A stretch of DNA of 64,000 nt from Cryptosporangium aurantiacum (GCF_900143005.1 NZ_FRCS01000003.1:248001-312000); one strand, 5' to 3'; counted from the stretch's first letter, positions 50,398-61,136 are shown. Numbers and translations are program-made. The notes: generated by a model not told the origin, from the letters alone.

Positions 50398-50403
50398 ATA
50401 TTC

Positions 50404-50895
50404 ATGTCGATCGAAGATGTGCAGACCAGGTGGCCCCCGGTGGAATTGGATCCTCCGGCGGAGCGTCCCGACCTCGGCCACCCGGCACACCAGGCCGCCG
50501 TGCTCGCCGGCCTCAACGCGAGCCGCGGCGAGCTCAACTCCGCGCTCGGCATCCAATTCGTCGCGGTGGAGCCCGGCCGCCTCACCGCGACCATGCCGAT
50601 CGACGGAAACCGGCAGCCGTTCGGCCTGCTCCACGGCGGGGCGTCGGCCGCGTTCGCCGAGACGCTCGGATCCTGCCTGGCGAATCTGGCCGCACCGGCG
50701 GGCCTGGTGCCGGTCGGCGTGGACCTCAACGCCACTCACCATCGTTCAGCCCGCACCGGGAACGTGACCGGCGTCTGCACCGCCCTCCACGAGGGCCGCA
50801 CGACGGCCACCTACTCCGTCGAGATCACCGACAGCACCGGCCGGCGGGTTTGCACCGCCCGGCTGACGTGCCAGTTCGTACCTCCGCGGGGCTGA
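50404..50895 (+). CDS. PaaI-family hotdog thioesterase
   Basis: A 163-residue single hotdog domain. The family core is QPFGLLHGGASAAFAETLGS, with the helix that covers the active site, then PVGVDLNATHHRSARTGNV and a C-terminal GRRVCTARLTCQFV. The family hydrolyses aromatic and phenylacetyl-type CoA thioesters, releasing stalled intermediates. With ALDH, CoA-transferase and lyase genes next door it probably salvages CoA in the same pathway. The ATG at 50404 follows the palindrome directly, so transcription may be leaderless or nearly so. A decayed duplicate is at 36704-36815. Confidence 0.88.
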   Translation: MSIEDVQTRWPPVELDPPAERPDLGHPAHQAAVLAGLNASRGELNSALGIQFVAVEPGRLTATMPIDGNRQPFGLLHGGASAAFAETLGSCLANLAAPAGLVPVGVDLNATHHRSARTGNVTGVCTALHEGRTTATYSVEITDSTGRRVCTARLTCQFVPPRG

Positions 50896-50899
50896 AGCA

Positions 50900-50942
50900 G
50901 CGCCGCGGCCTGCGGCCCCGTGGGGCCTGCAGGTCGCGGCGC
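50900..50942. terminator. Bidirectional hairpin terminator
   Basis: A long GC hairpin, arms about 50900-50919 and 50922-50942 with one bulge and two mismatches and a two-base loop. It lies between the stops of the convergent thioesterase (50895) and aldehyde dehydrogenase (50950). Confidence 0.7.
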
Positions 50943-50949
50943 GCGGGGA

Positions 50950-52473
50950 TCAGGCCCGTGGGTTGAACGGATCGGTGATCTGGTTGCCCAGGTCGATCCA
51001 GACGGTCTTGACCTCGGTGTACTCGTTGATCGCGTCTGCACCGTTCTCGCGGCCCAGGCCGCTCTCCTTGAAGCCACCGAACGGGGCTACGTAGTTGGTC
51101 TTGCGGTAGTTGTTGACCCAGACGGTGCCGGCACGCAGGCGTCGCGCCAAGCGGTGGGCGCGGGCGACGTCACGGGTCCAGATGCCGGCGGCCAGGCCGA
51201 AGCGGGTGTCGTTGGCGATTTGCACGGCATGGTCCTCGTCCCGGAAGGGGATGAGCACCACGACCGGTCCGAACACCTCCTCCTGCGCGATCCGCATGTC
51301 GTTGGTGACGCCACCGAAAACGGCGGGCTCGACGAACAGCCCCTTCGCCAGCGCCGGATCGTCGGGCTTCTTGCCACCGGCCAGCAGCTCGGCGCCCTCG
51401 GACTTGGCGATCTCGATGTAGGAGAGCACCTTCTCGTACTGCGGCGCACTCGCCACCGTGCCCATCTCGGTCGCCGGGTCGAGTGGGTCGCCGATCTTGA
51501 TCGCCGCTGCCTTCGCCGCGAGGTCGCGGCTGAACTGCTCGTAGATGTCCTCGTGGACCAGCACGCGCGAGCCGGCCATGCAGGTCTGGCCGGTGGCCGC
51601 GAACACCCCGGCGATGACGCCGTTGACGGCGTTCGAGAGGTCAGCGTCGGGGAAGACGATGTTGGGTGACTTACCGCCCAGTTCGAGGGAGACCCGGGCG
51701 AGCCGTTCGGCCGTGGTGACCGCGATCGCCTTGCCGACGGCGGTCGAGCCGGTGAACGCCACCTTATCGACGCCGGGATGTGCGGCGAGCGCCGCACCGG
51801 TCGGACCGGCGCCAGTAACGATGTTGACGACGCCCGCGGGAATCCCGGCTTCCAGGATGAGCCGGCCGAGCAGCAGCGTGGAGACCGGCGTGACCTCCGA
51901 CGGCTTGATCACCATCGTGTTCCCGGCGGCGAGCGCCGGGCAGAGCTTCCAGAGCAGCAACGCCAGCGGGCTGTTCCAGGGCGTGATCGCGGCGATCACC
52001 CCGATCGGCTCACGGACGGTGAACACGTGCATGTTCGGGACGCTGCTCGCGAGCGTCTGCCCGTGGGTGGTCTCGGCGACGCCGGCATAGAAGTAGCAGT
52101 GCCCGGACAGCGCCCGGGTCTGCCCACCGACCTCGCGGATCAGCTTGCCGTTCTCCAGCACCTGGACGCGGGCCAGCTCGTCGGCGTTGGCCGCGATCAG
52201 GTCCCCCAGCCGCCGGAGCACACCAGCACGCTGCGCCGGGGAGTACCCGGCCCACGGGCCGGTCTCGAAGGCCGCGCGGGCCGCTCGCACGGCGGCGTCC
52301 ACGTCGTCCTCGGTCGCGGCCGGGACGTCGGCCCAGTGCGTGCCGTCGAACGGGTTGATCGAGTCGAAACGGCCCTTGTCGGACGCGTCGACCCAGGACC
52401 CGCCGATCAACATCTGGTAGTGCTCCCGGTCCGCGGGCTCGGGCGGGGCGGAGGGTTCGGCGGTAGCGGTCAT
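50950..52473 (-). CDS. NAD(P)-dependent aldehyde dehydrogenase
   Basis: A 507-residue ALDH-superfamily enzyme. Catalytic Glu is in SLELGGKSPNIVF, the nucleophilic Cys in GQTCMAGSRVLVH, and the active-site Asn in ITPWNSPLALLLWKLCPALA; FTGSTAVGKAIAV and the C-terminal FGGFKESGLGRENG are conserved. It oxidises an aldehyde to the acid. Neighbours suggest it works with the FAD dehydrogenase gene 35 bases upstream on the same strand. Substrate preference cannot be derived from these motifs. Confidence 0.93.
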   Translation of the reverse strand: MTATAEPSAPPEPADREHYQMLIGGSWVDASDKGRFDSINPFDGTHWADVPAATEDDVDAAVRAARAAFETGPWAGYSPAQRAGVLRRLGDLIAANADELARVQVLENGKLIREVGGQTRALSGHCYFYAGVAETTHGQTLASSVPNMHVFTVREPIGVIAAITPWNSPLALLLWKLCPALAAGNTMVIKPSEVTPVSTLLLGRLILEAGIPAGVVNIVTGAGPTGAALAAHPGVDKVAFTGSTAVGKAIAVTTAERLARVSLELGGKSPNIVFPDADLSNAVNGVIAGVFAATGQTCMAGSRVLVHEDIYEQFSRDLAAKAAAIKIGDPLDPATEMGTVASAPQYEKVLSYIEIAKSEGAELLAGGKKPDDPALAKGLFVEPAVFGGVTNDMRIAQEEVFGPVVVLIPFRDEDHAVQIANDTRFGLAAGIWTRDVARAHRLARRLRAGTVWVNNYRKTNYVAPFGGFKESGLGRENGADAINEYTEVKTVWIDLGNQITDPFNPRA

Positions 52474-52508
52474 GGTCCTTCCCTACGGTGAGGCATGCGG
52501 CTTCGGAG

Positions 52509-53867
52509 TCAGCGGCCGGCGGCGGTGCGGCCGGCTATCCGGCCGAAGACGAGTGCGCGCAGAACCGACGTCGCACCGGGGTACTTGTGGTGGTAGATGC
52601 CGGCCAGCTCGCCGACCGCGTAGAGGCCCTCGATCGGCTCGCCGTCGACACGGAGGACGCGAGAGTCGGCATCGGTGCGGACGCCGCCGAACGTGAACGT
52701 GATCGCGCAGGTCACCGGCCACGCGACGTAAGGCGGTTCGTCGATGGGGCGCGCCCAGTTGGACTTCGGCGGGGTCAGCCCGCTGGTGGCGACCCCGTCG
52801 AGCCCGGTGACCACGAGCGGGCCGGGGACGGCTGCCTTGTTGTACTCGTCGACGGTGGCGGTCAGCGCGGTGGCATCGATCCCGAGCCGGACGGCGAGCG
52901 CCTCCAGGGTATCGGCGGTCTCCGGGGCCCGGTCGGTGAGGACGGCCCGGGAGATCTCCTGCCGAGCCAGCTTCTGGTCGGCGATGAGGTAGGCGTACTG
53001 GTCGGCGTCGCGCCAGATCCGGTACGCGACGTGCTCGAACGTGTTGTCGGGGGTGTCGGAGCCCTCGTCGACGAAGCGCTTGCCCTCGTGGTCGACGAGG
53101 ATGCCGTAGGGGTAGACCATCACGAGCGCTTCGGCGATGTTGGTGCGTGGGTCGATCGGCTCGCCGTGGAAGCGGTCGAACTGCCCGTCGACCCCGGCGC
53201 CCACGGCGAGGGCCATCTCCAGCCCCTCCCCTTGGTTCGCCCGGCCGCCGGGGCTGATCGTCGGTAGCTCCCGCCCGCGCTCGCCGAGATGGCGGGCCAG
53301 CAGGTCGGCGCTGCCCTCGAACCCGCCGGAGGCCAGCACGACGGTGGGGGCGCGCCAGGAGCGGCCATCGTCGGTCTCGACGCCGACGACCCGCTCGTCC
53401 TCGGTAATCAGGGCCCGCGCGGTGGCGCCGTACTCGATGGTGCCGCCGAGCTCCTCGACGCGCACGCAAAGCCTCTCCACGATCGCCGCACCGCCGCCGG
53501 CGGGCATGAGGCGGGGACCCTTGGACGTGAGGAAGTAGGTGGTGTCCGCGACGGTCCGTACACCCTGCTCGTTGAGCCACCGCATTGTCGGTTCGGCATC
53601 GGCGGCCAGCCGGCGGATGATCGCCGGATCGGTCTTGCCGTTGCTGAGCTCGGCCATGCGCTGTTCGAAGTCCGCGGCGGGACGCCCGTCGGCGTCGAGG
53701 CGGAAGAACGAACCGGTCCAGGTGGTGTTGCCGCCGCGCTGTGTCCGAGGCGTGCGTTCGAGCACCGTCACACGCCGGCCAGGAGCATCCTGCAGGAACT
53801 GGACTGCGGTCGCCAGCCCTCCGGCGCCGCATCCGACCACGACGAGGTCGGTCTGCTGCTCGGTCAC
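52509..53867 (-). CDS. FAD-dependent dehydrogenase, TcuA (tricarballylate dehydrogenase)/FrdA-like
   Basis: GTG 53867 with AGGAGG just upstream gives 452 residues. The FAD motif DLVVVGCGAGGLATAVQF is at the N-terminus, GGNTTWTGSFFRLD follows, and the C-terminal FAD-binding part is GLYAVGELAGIYHHKYPGAT. The order matches the succinate dehydrogenase/fumarate reductase flavoprotein superfamily, especially the soluble TcuA branch, which oxidises tricarballylate to cis-aconitate; ketosteroid dehydrogenase-like members are an alternative. The CoA-transferase, lyase and aconitase genes on the other side of the promoter favour the tricarboxylate reading. Confidence 0.78.
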   Translation of the reverse strand: MTEQQTDLVVVGCGAGGLATAVQFLQDAPGRRVTVLERTPRTQRGGNTTWTGSFFRLDADGRPAADFEQRMAELSNGKTDPAIIRRLAADAEPTMRWLNEQGVRTVADTTYFLTSKGPRLMPAGGGAAIVERLCVRVEELGGTIEYGATARALITEDERVVGVETDDGRSWRAPTVVLASGGFEGSADLLARHLGERGRELPTISPGGRANQGEGLEMALAVGAGVDGQFDRFHGEPIDPRTNIAEALVMVYPYGILVDHEGKRFVDEGSDTPDNTFEHVAYRIWRDADQYAYLIADQKLARQEISRAVLTDRAPETADTLEALAVRLGIDATALTATVDEYNKAAVPGPLVVTGLDGVATSGLTPPKSNWARPIDEPPYVAWPVTCAITFTFGGVRTDADSRVLRVDGEPIEGLYAVGELAGIYHHKYPGATSVLRALVFGRIAGRTAAGR

Positions 53868-53978
53868 CTTGCCTCCTTCAGCCCGAAGAGGGCAGCTCGA
53901 CGGCGGAATGATCCGCGGAGTGGTGCGGCCGGACCGCCATGCAGACAATTCTCGTTCGGAGATATAGCACGGAGTTAA

Positions 53979-53994
53979 CTTAGTAAGCTAGCCT
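53979..53994. promoter_or_regulatory. CTTAGTAAGCTAGCCT motif in the IclR/dehydrogenase promoter
   Basis: It agrees with CTAAGTAAGCTACCTT (36669, 38941) at 13 of 16 positions and lies eight bases before the IclR start, between divergent operons. It links the tricarboxylate genes to the LarA module 1 promoter. Confidence 0.55.
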
Positions 53995-54001
53995 CCGGCC
54001 C

Positions 54002-54775
54002 ATGCCGATGACGGAGATCCCATCCCGGACGGACGGCGGCGTTCGGAGCATCACGCGCGCCGTGGACCTGCTCGCGCTGTTCGAGTCCGAGCATCCGGCG
54101 CGCACTCTGCGCGAAATCGTGACCCTGACCGAACTACCCAAGACCACGGTTCTCCGGCTGCTGGGAACGTTGACGACGTTGGGTCTCGTCTCGGCACGGC
54201 AGGACGGCTGCTACGGGCTCGGAGCGACGTTCCTGAGTTGGGTCCGACTGGCCCAGTCCGTGTGGGAGGTCAATGCCGAGACCCGCCGGGTGATGCACGA
54301 GTTGGTCGACGCCTGCGGTGAGACGGTCAACGTCTACATCCGGCAGGACGTCCATCGGATGTCGATCGCCCAGCAGGCGGGCACCGCCACCGTCCGCAGT
54401 GTGGTGGAGGTCGGAGTCCCGTTGCCGCTGGCACAGGGCGCGGCGGCGAAGGTGCTGCTGGGTGGCGTGCCGCCGGTCGTCTGGCAAGCGTTGGCGGTCG
54501 AGTACCCGGAGACCGACGTCGACGGGCTGCACCGGGAGGCAGCCAGTACGGCCGAGCTCGGCTACGCGATCACCCACGGCGAGCGGGAACTCGGGGCGTC
54601 CTCGGTCGCCACCCCGATTCGCAACCGGGACGGCCGCGTCATCGCCGCGCTGTCGGTCAGCGGACCGACGTCACGGTTCACGGCTGATCGGGTCGGCGGA
54701 TACGTCGACGCCGTCACCGCCGCCGCGCAGCGCATCAGCGCCACCGGCCTGGGGAACGTCGAGGTCTACCTGTGA
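54002..54775 (+). CDS. IclR-family transcriptional regulator
   Basis: A 257-residue regulator (ATG 54002, or 54008). The N-terminal winged helix is RSITRAVDLLALFESEHPAR to LPKTTVLRLLGTLTTLGLVS, and the GAF-like effector domain follows with ETVNVYIRQDVHRMSIAQQ and the C-terminal ASSVATPIRNRDGRVIAALS. It is coupled to the CoA-transferase gene by a GTGA overlap and divergent from the FAD dehydrogenase. IclR members typically sense a small carboxylic acid, here plausibly the pathway substrate. Confidence 0.9.
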   Translation: MPMTEIPSRTDGGVRSITRAVDLLALFESEHPARTLREIVTLTELPKTTVLRLLGTLTTLGLVSARQDGCYGLGATFLSWVRLAQSVWEVNAETRRVMHELVDACGETVNVYIRQDVHRMSIAQQAGTATVRSVVEVGVPLPLAQGAAAKVLLGGVPPVVWQALAVEYPETDVDGLHREAASTAELGYAITHGERELGASSVATPIRNRDGRVIAALSVSGPTSRFTADRVGGYVDAVTAAAQRISATGLGNVEVYL

Positions 54776-55977
54776 GCGGGTCGCTCCTGGAAGGAGTGCG
54801 CGTCCTGGATCTCACCAACGTCCTCGCCGGACCGTTCGCGGGCTACCAGCTGGCCCTGCTCGGTGCCGACGTCCTCAAGGTCGAGGTGCCCGACGGCGGC
54901 GATCTCGCCCGGCAACTGGGCGCCGATCCGCAGCTGAGCCGGGAACACCTCGGCGTCTCGTTCCTCGCCCAAAACGCCGGGAAGCGGTCGGTGACCGTGA
55001 ACCTGAAGAGTGAGGCCGGCCGGGAGGTCTTCACCCGCCTGATCACCGAGTCCGACGTACTGCTGGAGAACTTCCGGCCCGGTGTGCTGGAGCGACTCGG
55101 CTTCGGTCCGGACCGACTCCGGGAACTCAACCCGCGCCTGATCTACTGCGCGGTCTCCGGCTTCGGCGCCACCGGACCACTGCGCGAACGTCCCGCCTAC
55201 GACCAGGTGATCCAGGGCCTGTCCGGGATCATGAGCGTCACTGGGGCGCCGGAGACCGCCCCGCTCCGGGTGGGGTACCCGGTCTGCGACAGCTTCGGTG
55301 GGCTGGCGGCCGCGTTCGCGATCTCGTCCGCGCTGGTTCGCCAGCAGCGCACCGGTGAGGGTGCCTACCTCGACGTCTCCATGCTCGACGCGGCGCTGAC
55401 CTCGATGGGCTGGGTCGTGTCCGACTATCTGGTCGCCGGCCGCGAACCGGTGCCGATGGCCAACGAGAACCGCACGTCGGCACCGTCCGGAACGTTCGAG
55501 ACCGCCGACGGACAGCTCAACATCGCGGCGAACAAGCAGGAGCAGTTCGAGAAGCTCTGCCAGGTCCTCGGGCGCGACGAGTTGGTAACCGACCCGCGGT
55601 TCCGGACCAGAGAAGACCGCAAACAACGCCGCGACGAACTGCGTGCGGAGCTCGAGACCTCACTGAAGACGAGAACGGCCCAGGAGTGGGACGCGATCCT
55701 GCTCCCGACCGGCGTACCGGCCGCCCCAGTCGTCACCGTGCCGGAGGCCCTGGCCTCGGCCCAGATTTCCCACCGCCGGCTGGTCCAGGAACTTCCCTCG
55801 CCCAGCGCCGCCGGTGGTGTACTGCGCGTCGTCGGGCTGCCCACGCAGGTCGACGGGGCCAGCGTCGGCCCCACGACGCCGCCGCCCCGGCTCGGTGCAC
55901 ACACCGACGAGGTCCTGGCCGAACTCGGCTACGACGCCGGCGCGATCGCGACGCTACGCGAGCGAGGTGCCGTATGA
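54772..55977 (+). CDS. Class III CoA-transferase (CaiB/BaiF family)
   Basis: A 401-residue CaiB-type enzyme from GTG 54772: LDLTNVLAGPFAGYQLALLG, ADVLKVEVPDGGDLARQ, AQNAGKRSVTVNLKSEAGRE, and the segment YLDVSMLDAALTSMGWVVSD, which contains the catalytic Asp (V-S-M-L-D or DVS). It moves CoA between carboxylic acids. Followed by a citryl-CoA lyase-like protein (ATGA overlap), it probably activates citrate or a citrate analogue. Relatives activate itaconate or oxalate, which are other options. Confidence 0.88.
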   Translation: MSGSLLEGVRVLDLTNVLAGPFAGYQLALLGADVLKVEVPDGGDLARQLGADPQLSREHLGVSFLAQNAGKRSVTVNLKSEAGREVFTRLITESDVLLENFRPGVLERLGFGPDRLRELNPRLIYCAVSGFGATGPLRERPAYDQVIQGLSGIMSVTGAPETAPLRVGYPVCDSFGGLAAAFAISSALVRQQRTGEGAYLDVSMLDAALTSMGWVVSDYLVAGREPVPMANENRTSAPSGTFETADGQLNIAANKQEQFEKLCQVLGRDELVTDPRFRTREDRKQRRDELRAELETSLKTRTAQEWDAILLPTGVPAAPVVTVPEALASAQISHRRLVQELPSPSAAGGVLRVVGLPTQVDGASVGPTTPPPRLGAHTDEVLAELGYDAGAIATLRERGAV

Positions 55978-56815
55978 CCACCGCCCGCCGGGCGGCCCAG
56001 GATGCCGTCACCACCGAGGATGTCACCGACTGGTGGAGCACCTCGATCTCCGACATCGAACCCGGCGTGATCCGGCTGCGCGGCTACCCTGTCGAATCCC
56101 TGATCGGCACGGCCTCGTTCCCGGCGACGATCTGGCTCCTGCTGCGCGGGGAACTGCCCGCCGAGCACCAGGCGCGGCTGCTCGAACTCGCGCTCGTGGC
56201 CGCCGTCGACCACGGGCCGCAGGCGCCCTCGATCGCAGCGGCCCGGATGGCCGCCACCTGCGGCGTCGGGCTCAACAGCGCGATGGCCACCGGGGTGAAC
56301 CTGCTGGGCGACACCCACGGTGGCGCGGGACAGCAGTGCATGGAGGTGCTAGCCGCCGTACGCCATGCCTGCGACGCCGAGGGCGTCCCGGTCGCCGACG
56401 CGGTCCGGATGCTGCTGGCCGAGTACAAGTCGGCGCGCCGGTTCGTGCCCGGTTTCGGCCACCGCTTCCATCCCCGCGATCCCCGCCGGGATCCGCTGCT
56501 GTCCGCCGTCGAGTCCGAGGTCACGGCCGGCCGGTTGGCCGGTGGTCACCTCGAGATCGCGCTGGAGATCGAAGCCCAGCTGGCCACCGGTCGTCCGCGA
56601 CCGGTACCGATGAACATCGACGGCGCCACCGCGGTCATCTACTCCGAGCTCGGCTTCGAGCCGGAGCTCGGCCGGGGCCTGTTCGTGCTGTCCCGATCAG
56701 TCGGCATCCTCGCCCACGCGTGGGAGGAACGCGGCTCCGGCCGCCGGATCAAAGGCCCGATCCCACCTCCGCTCCTGCCCACGTATCGCGGGCCCGAGCC
56801 ACGGAAGCCGCAGGA

Positions 56816-56819
<4 letters not shown>
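55974..56819 (+). CDS. Citryl-CoA lyase-like protein (citrate synthase family)
   Basis: A 281-residue, short member of the citrate synthase family. It reads GTASFPATIWLLLRGELP near the N-terminus, DTHGGAGQQCMEVLAAV with a catalytic His, and PGFGHRFHPRDPRRDPLL with the GHR motif. The length matches the stand-alone CCL domain of ATP-citrate lyase and bacterial citryl-CoA lyases rather than full citrate synthase (about 380-430 residues). With the CoA-transferase it would split citryl-CoA into acetyl-CoA and oxaloacetate. A 2-methylcitryl or citramalyl substrate remains possible. Confidence 0.8.
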
Positions 56820-58350
<1,531 letters not shown>

Positions 58351-58357
58351 TGAGACG

Positions 58358-59326
58358 TCAGACCGCGACTCGCGTTACCGTCGGCACCCACGCCGCGATC
58401 CGGTTCCAGAGCGCACGGCGCTCACTGGCGAAGTTGTGGCAGTGATGCGACCCGGGAACCAGGTACACCTCGATATCGCCGGTCGCGCGGTAGCCGCCCG
58501 GCTCCAGGTGAGGGTCGGGCGAGACGTCCAGCCCGGCTCCGAGACCGAGGAAGACCGGGACGTCGACCTGGGCGGCATATCGTTGCACGTAGCCAGGGGT
58601 GGTGACCTCCGACGCCGCCCGGACCGGTACCCGGGACTCCGCAGCGTCGTCCGCCGCGATGACCTCGGGCGGCACGTCGGGGGCGTGGAAGATGTGGTGC
58701 AGATTCCCGCGGGGCACCACGCACGAGACCTCGCCGGATTCCACCCCGTTCATCTTCCGGAAGATCGCCTCGGACTGCTCGATGCGAGCCGCGAGATCGG
58801 TGGCGTCGGTGGTTTCCTCGTACACGTTGGCGATCTGAACGCCGTACCCCAGCAACACCACCGCGTCGTAGGCGCCGGCTGTGGCCTGAACCATCGTGGT
58901 CAGGCACGATCCCATGGAGTGACCCACACCGATCAGCGGCACCGTTAACGGCGGCAGTCCGTCGGCCAGGGTTCCGGCCCGCAGCCGCTCGGTGAGCTGC
59001 GCGGCGACGGCGGCGTCACCGCGCGCCAGCAGTTCCAGCCCCACCGGACCGGCGGACGTCGGATCGCTACTGTCGCCCACGCCCAGATGGTCCAACGCGA
59101 TGACGAGATACCCCTGGCCGGCTAGGTGTTCGGCGAAGCTGTATCCCGGGTGCCCCGGCACCTCGAGGTGCCAGTACCGCTTGTCGTAGGTTCCGCCGGC
59201 CAGGCAGAGCAGAGCCGCTACCGCCTTCTGCGGCTCGGGTGGGGTGAACAACCACGCGGCCTGGGTCAGCGTGCCCCCCGCGCCGACCTGCCCGGTGACG
59301 TCGAAGACCAGTTCCTGTGGCGCCAT
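58358..59326 (-). CDS. Alpha/beta-hydrolase
   Basis: ATG 59326 gives 322 residues. The oxyanion segment is LLCLAGGTYDKRYW, the nucleophile elbow is GVGHSMGSCLTTM and the catalytic His may lie in VYLVPGSHHCHNFA near the end, with an Asp in LDVSPDPHLEPGG. The family hydrolyses esters, amides and thioesters. It is convergent with the aconitase remnant and divergent from a TetR gene with a clear palindrome between them. Confidence 0.85.
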   Translation of the reverse strand: MAPQELVFDVTGQVGAGGTLTQAAWLFTPPEPQKAVAALLCLAGGTYDKRYWHLEVPGHPGYSFAEHLAGQGYLVIALDHLGVGDSSDPTSAGPVGLELLARGDAAVAAQLTERLRAGTLADGLPPLTVPLIGVGHSMGSCLTTMVQATAGAYDAVVLLGYGVQIANVYEETTDATDLAARIEQSEAIFRKMNGVESGEVSCVVPRGNLHHIFHAPDVPPEVIAADDAAESRVPVRAASEVTTPGYVQRYAAQVDVPVFLGLGAGLDVSPDPHLEPGGYRATGDIEVYLVPGSHHCHNFASERRALWNRIAAWVPTVTRVAV

Positions 59327-59378
59327 TGCCGCTCCTAGCCGCTCGAAAAGTGAGGTAACTGAGTACACCTAGTTTGAA

Positions 59379-59394
59379 GATAACATGTGTTATC
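59379..59394. promoter_or_regulatory. Palindrome GATAACA-TG-TGTTATC
   Basis: A perfect seven-base inverted repeat with two-base spacer, between the divergent hydrolase and TetR genes. This is the expected TetR operator for both. Confidence 0.75.
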
Positions 59395-59446
59395 GATAGC
59401 GTGGAGAGGAGATCGCCTAGCGCAGGCGGCGGGTAGAAAGGACGGT

Positions 59447-60004
59447 GTGCGCGCCCCCGCGGTCAGCCGCGAACAGATCATCGCCGCAGCAGATGCGGTC
59501 GCCCGCCGCGACGGCCTCGACCGCCTCACCGCCCGCGCACTCTGCGCCGAGCTGCGCCTCACGCCGCCGGCGATCTACCGGCACTTCGCCACCATGGAGC
59601 TGATCGTCGACCAGGTCGTCGACGACGTGATCGGGCGCGTCGACCTTCCCGGCCCCGAGGTCGGCGACTGGGCGGATCGGCTACGGGCCTGCTTCCTAAG
59701 CGTTCACGACGTCATCACGGACTATCCCGGCCTGGCGGCCCGAATGGGCCGGCACCTGCCGTACGGCCCTTCCGGCGCGCGCAACGCCAGATTCCTGCAC
59801 GATCTGCTCGCCACCGCGGGCGTCGCCGACGAGAATCGGCAGAAGATCTTGTACGCCGTTTTCGTCTATGTGTGGGGTCATCTGCTGGCCGCCGACGCCG
59901 CCGCCGTCCTGTTGGACTTCAACGCGCGCGCCGCGCACGGCAGGGAACAGTTCCTCTGGGGCCTCGACCACCTGTTGGACTCGTTCCGCCGGCTCGGCGC
60001 CTAG
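59447..60004 (+). CDS. TetR/AcrR-family transcriptional regulator
   Basis: GTG 59447 after GAAAGGA gives 185 residues. The DNA-binding part is at residues 6-50 (REQIIAAADAVARRDGLDRL, LRLTPPAIYRHFATMELI) and the ligand domain follows. An upstream ATG at 59387 lies inside the operator region and is unlikely. It probably represses the divergent alpha/beta-hydrolase gene through the palindrome at 59379-59394. Its stop touches the IS-end remnant at 60004. Confidence 0.88.
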   Translation: MRAPAVSREQIIAAADAVARRDGLDRLTARALCAELRLTPPAIYRHFATMELIVDQVVDDVIGRVDLPGPEVGDWADRLRACFLSVHDVITDYPGLAARMGRHLPYGPSGARNARFLHDLLATAGVADENRQKILYAVFVYVWGHLLAADAAAVLLDFNARAAHGREQFLWGLDHLLDSFRRLGA

Positions 60005-60480
60005 GGCGTGTTTCATAACCCAGTCGTTGATGGCTGTGATGGTCAGGACGGCGCGCTTGTCGTAGCGGGTGGCCACTGCGCGGTGGCGTTAAGCTGCCCT
60101 TGCCTGGCCGCAGACCAGACACCAGAGACCTCGCCAGCTATCGATCACCACCACGCCGGGACCTCACACCCGCGACGCCCCTCTCAAACACGCCTACCGC
60201 ACCGGCGGTTGGTGATCGTGCCGCCGCCCCTGGCTCCGCTGATGGATGTCGCGTATACGCCCACGTCGCGGTGGAGTCCACCCACAGGTCCCAGGTGATC
60301 AACCCCGCCGCCCGCAACGATGAGGATCAAGACCGAGCCACCGGCCCACTGCCAGCGACGGAACAACCCGCCACGGCACACCCACCCGTATCAGTCTGCT
60401 TGGTCGCTGACTGACCTACCGGAGACCTCGCCACGTCTCGACGACCGACACTCCGCACACCCCATCTGAAACACGCTCCA
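60004..60480. mobile_element. Insertion-sequence end remnants (IS5-like, MITE-like)
   Basis: The left edge GGGCGTGTTTCATAACCC is followed on the minus strand by ATRYDKRAVLTITAINDW, the C-terminus of an IS5/IS4-type transposase. Two right-edge-like segments follow. One runs from GAGACCTCGCCA to CTCAAACACGCC (60122-60195) and the other from the same GAGACCTCGCCA to CTGAAACACGCTCC (60422-60479). The outer ends form an inverted repeat sharing GCGTGTTTCA. No intact transposase remains. Confidence 0.6.
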
Positions 60481-60508
60481 GCGCGCCGCTCAGTCGCCCA
60501 GCACCCTC

Positions 60509-61108
60509 TCAGTCGCCCAGCGCCTCGACGACCGTCCGGATCAATCGCCAGGCACGCTCCGCGAACGCGGTGACTTCGGCCGGGCCGGCGACTTCCTCCG
60601 CGGAGATCCAGGCGGCGAGCAGGTTGAGGGTCCCGCCGGCGAGGAACTGGGCTGCGTCGTTCCGAAGGGCGTCCTCGATCGCCGGTTGGCGGACGGCGAT
60701 CAACTCCGCGAAACGTTCGGCGAGATACCCCGCGACCTCCTCGCGGCTGCGCCCGAACGGGCTGGCCTTCCCGACCAACCGGCCGTAGAGCCAGCGCAGC
60801 CGATTCACCTCGGTGAGCAACGCGAGCATGACCGGCGGCACCCCGTCGTCGCCCTTCACGGCGGGCGGGGCGGCATCGAGGAGCGCCCGCAGATCCTCCC
60901 TGACCGCGTCGGCGATCAGCTCGTCCGGACTGCCGTAATGCAGGTAGAACGTCGGCCGGCTGACCTTCGCCGCGGTGGTGATGTCGGTGACCGACAGATC
61001 GCCCGGATCCCGCTCGCGGAGGAGCCGGCGTACCGCCTCCCGGAGCAGTTCGCGGGTGCGCGTCACTCGCGGATCGATCGCCCGGGACTCGAGATGCATG
61101 TCAGCCAT
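60509..61108 (-). CDS. TetR/AcrR-family transcriptional regulator
   Basis: ATG 61108 after GGAGTGA gives 199 residues (GTG 61117 is also open). The helix-turn-helix is residues 17-63 (RELLREAVRRLLRERDPGDL, TAAKVSRPTFYLHYGSPDEL) and the ligand domain follows. It faces the duplicated membrane protein gene at 61183, its likely target. Regulator-plus-membrane-protein pairs of this type are common in drug or stress export modules of actinobacteria. Confidence 0.9.
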   Translation of the reverse strand: MADMHLESRAIDPRVTRTRELLREAVRRLLRERDPGDLSVTDITTAAKVSRPTFYLHYGSPDELIADAVREDLRALLDAAPPAVKGDDGVPPVMLALLTEVNRLRWLYGRLVGKASPFGRSREEVAGYLAERFAELIAVRQPAIEDALRNDAAQFLAGGTLNLLAAWISAEEVAGPAEVTAFAERAWRLIRTVVEALGD

Positions 61109-61136
61109 GGTGATCACTCCGTTACCGACCCTTTAG

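Noticed and set aside
60100-60414. Protein-coding gene inside the IS-end region
   Set aside because: The frame is Pro/Thr/Arg-rich without motif and runs across two IS right-end sequences.
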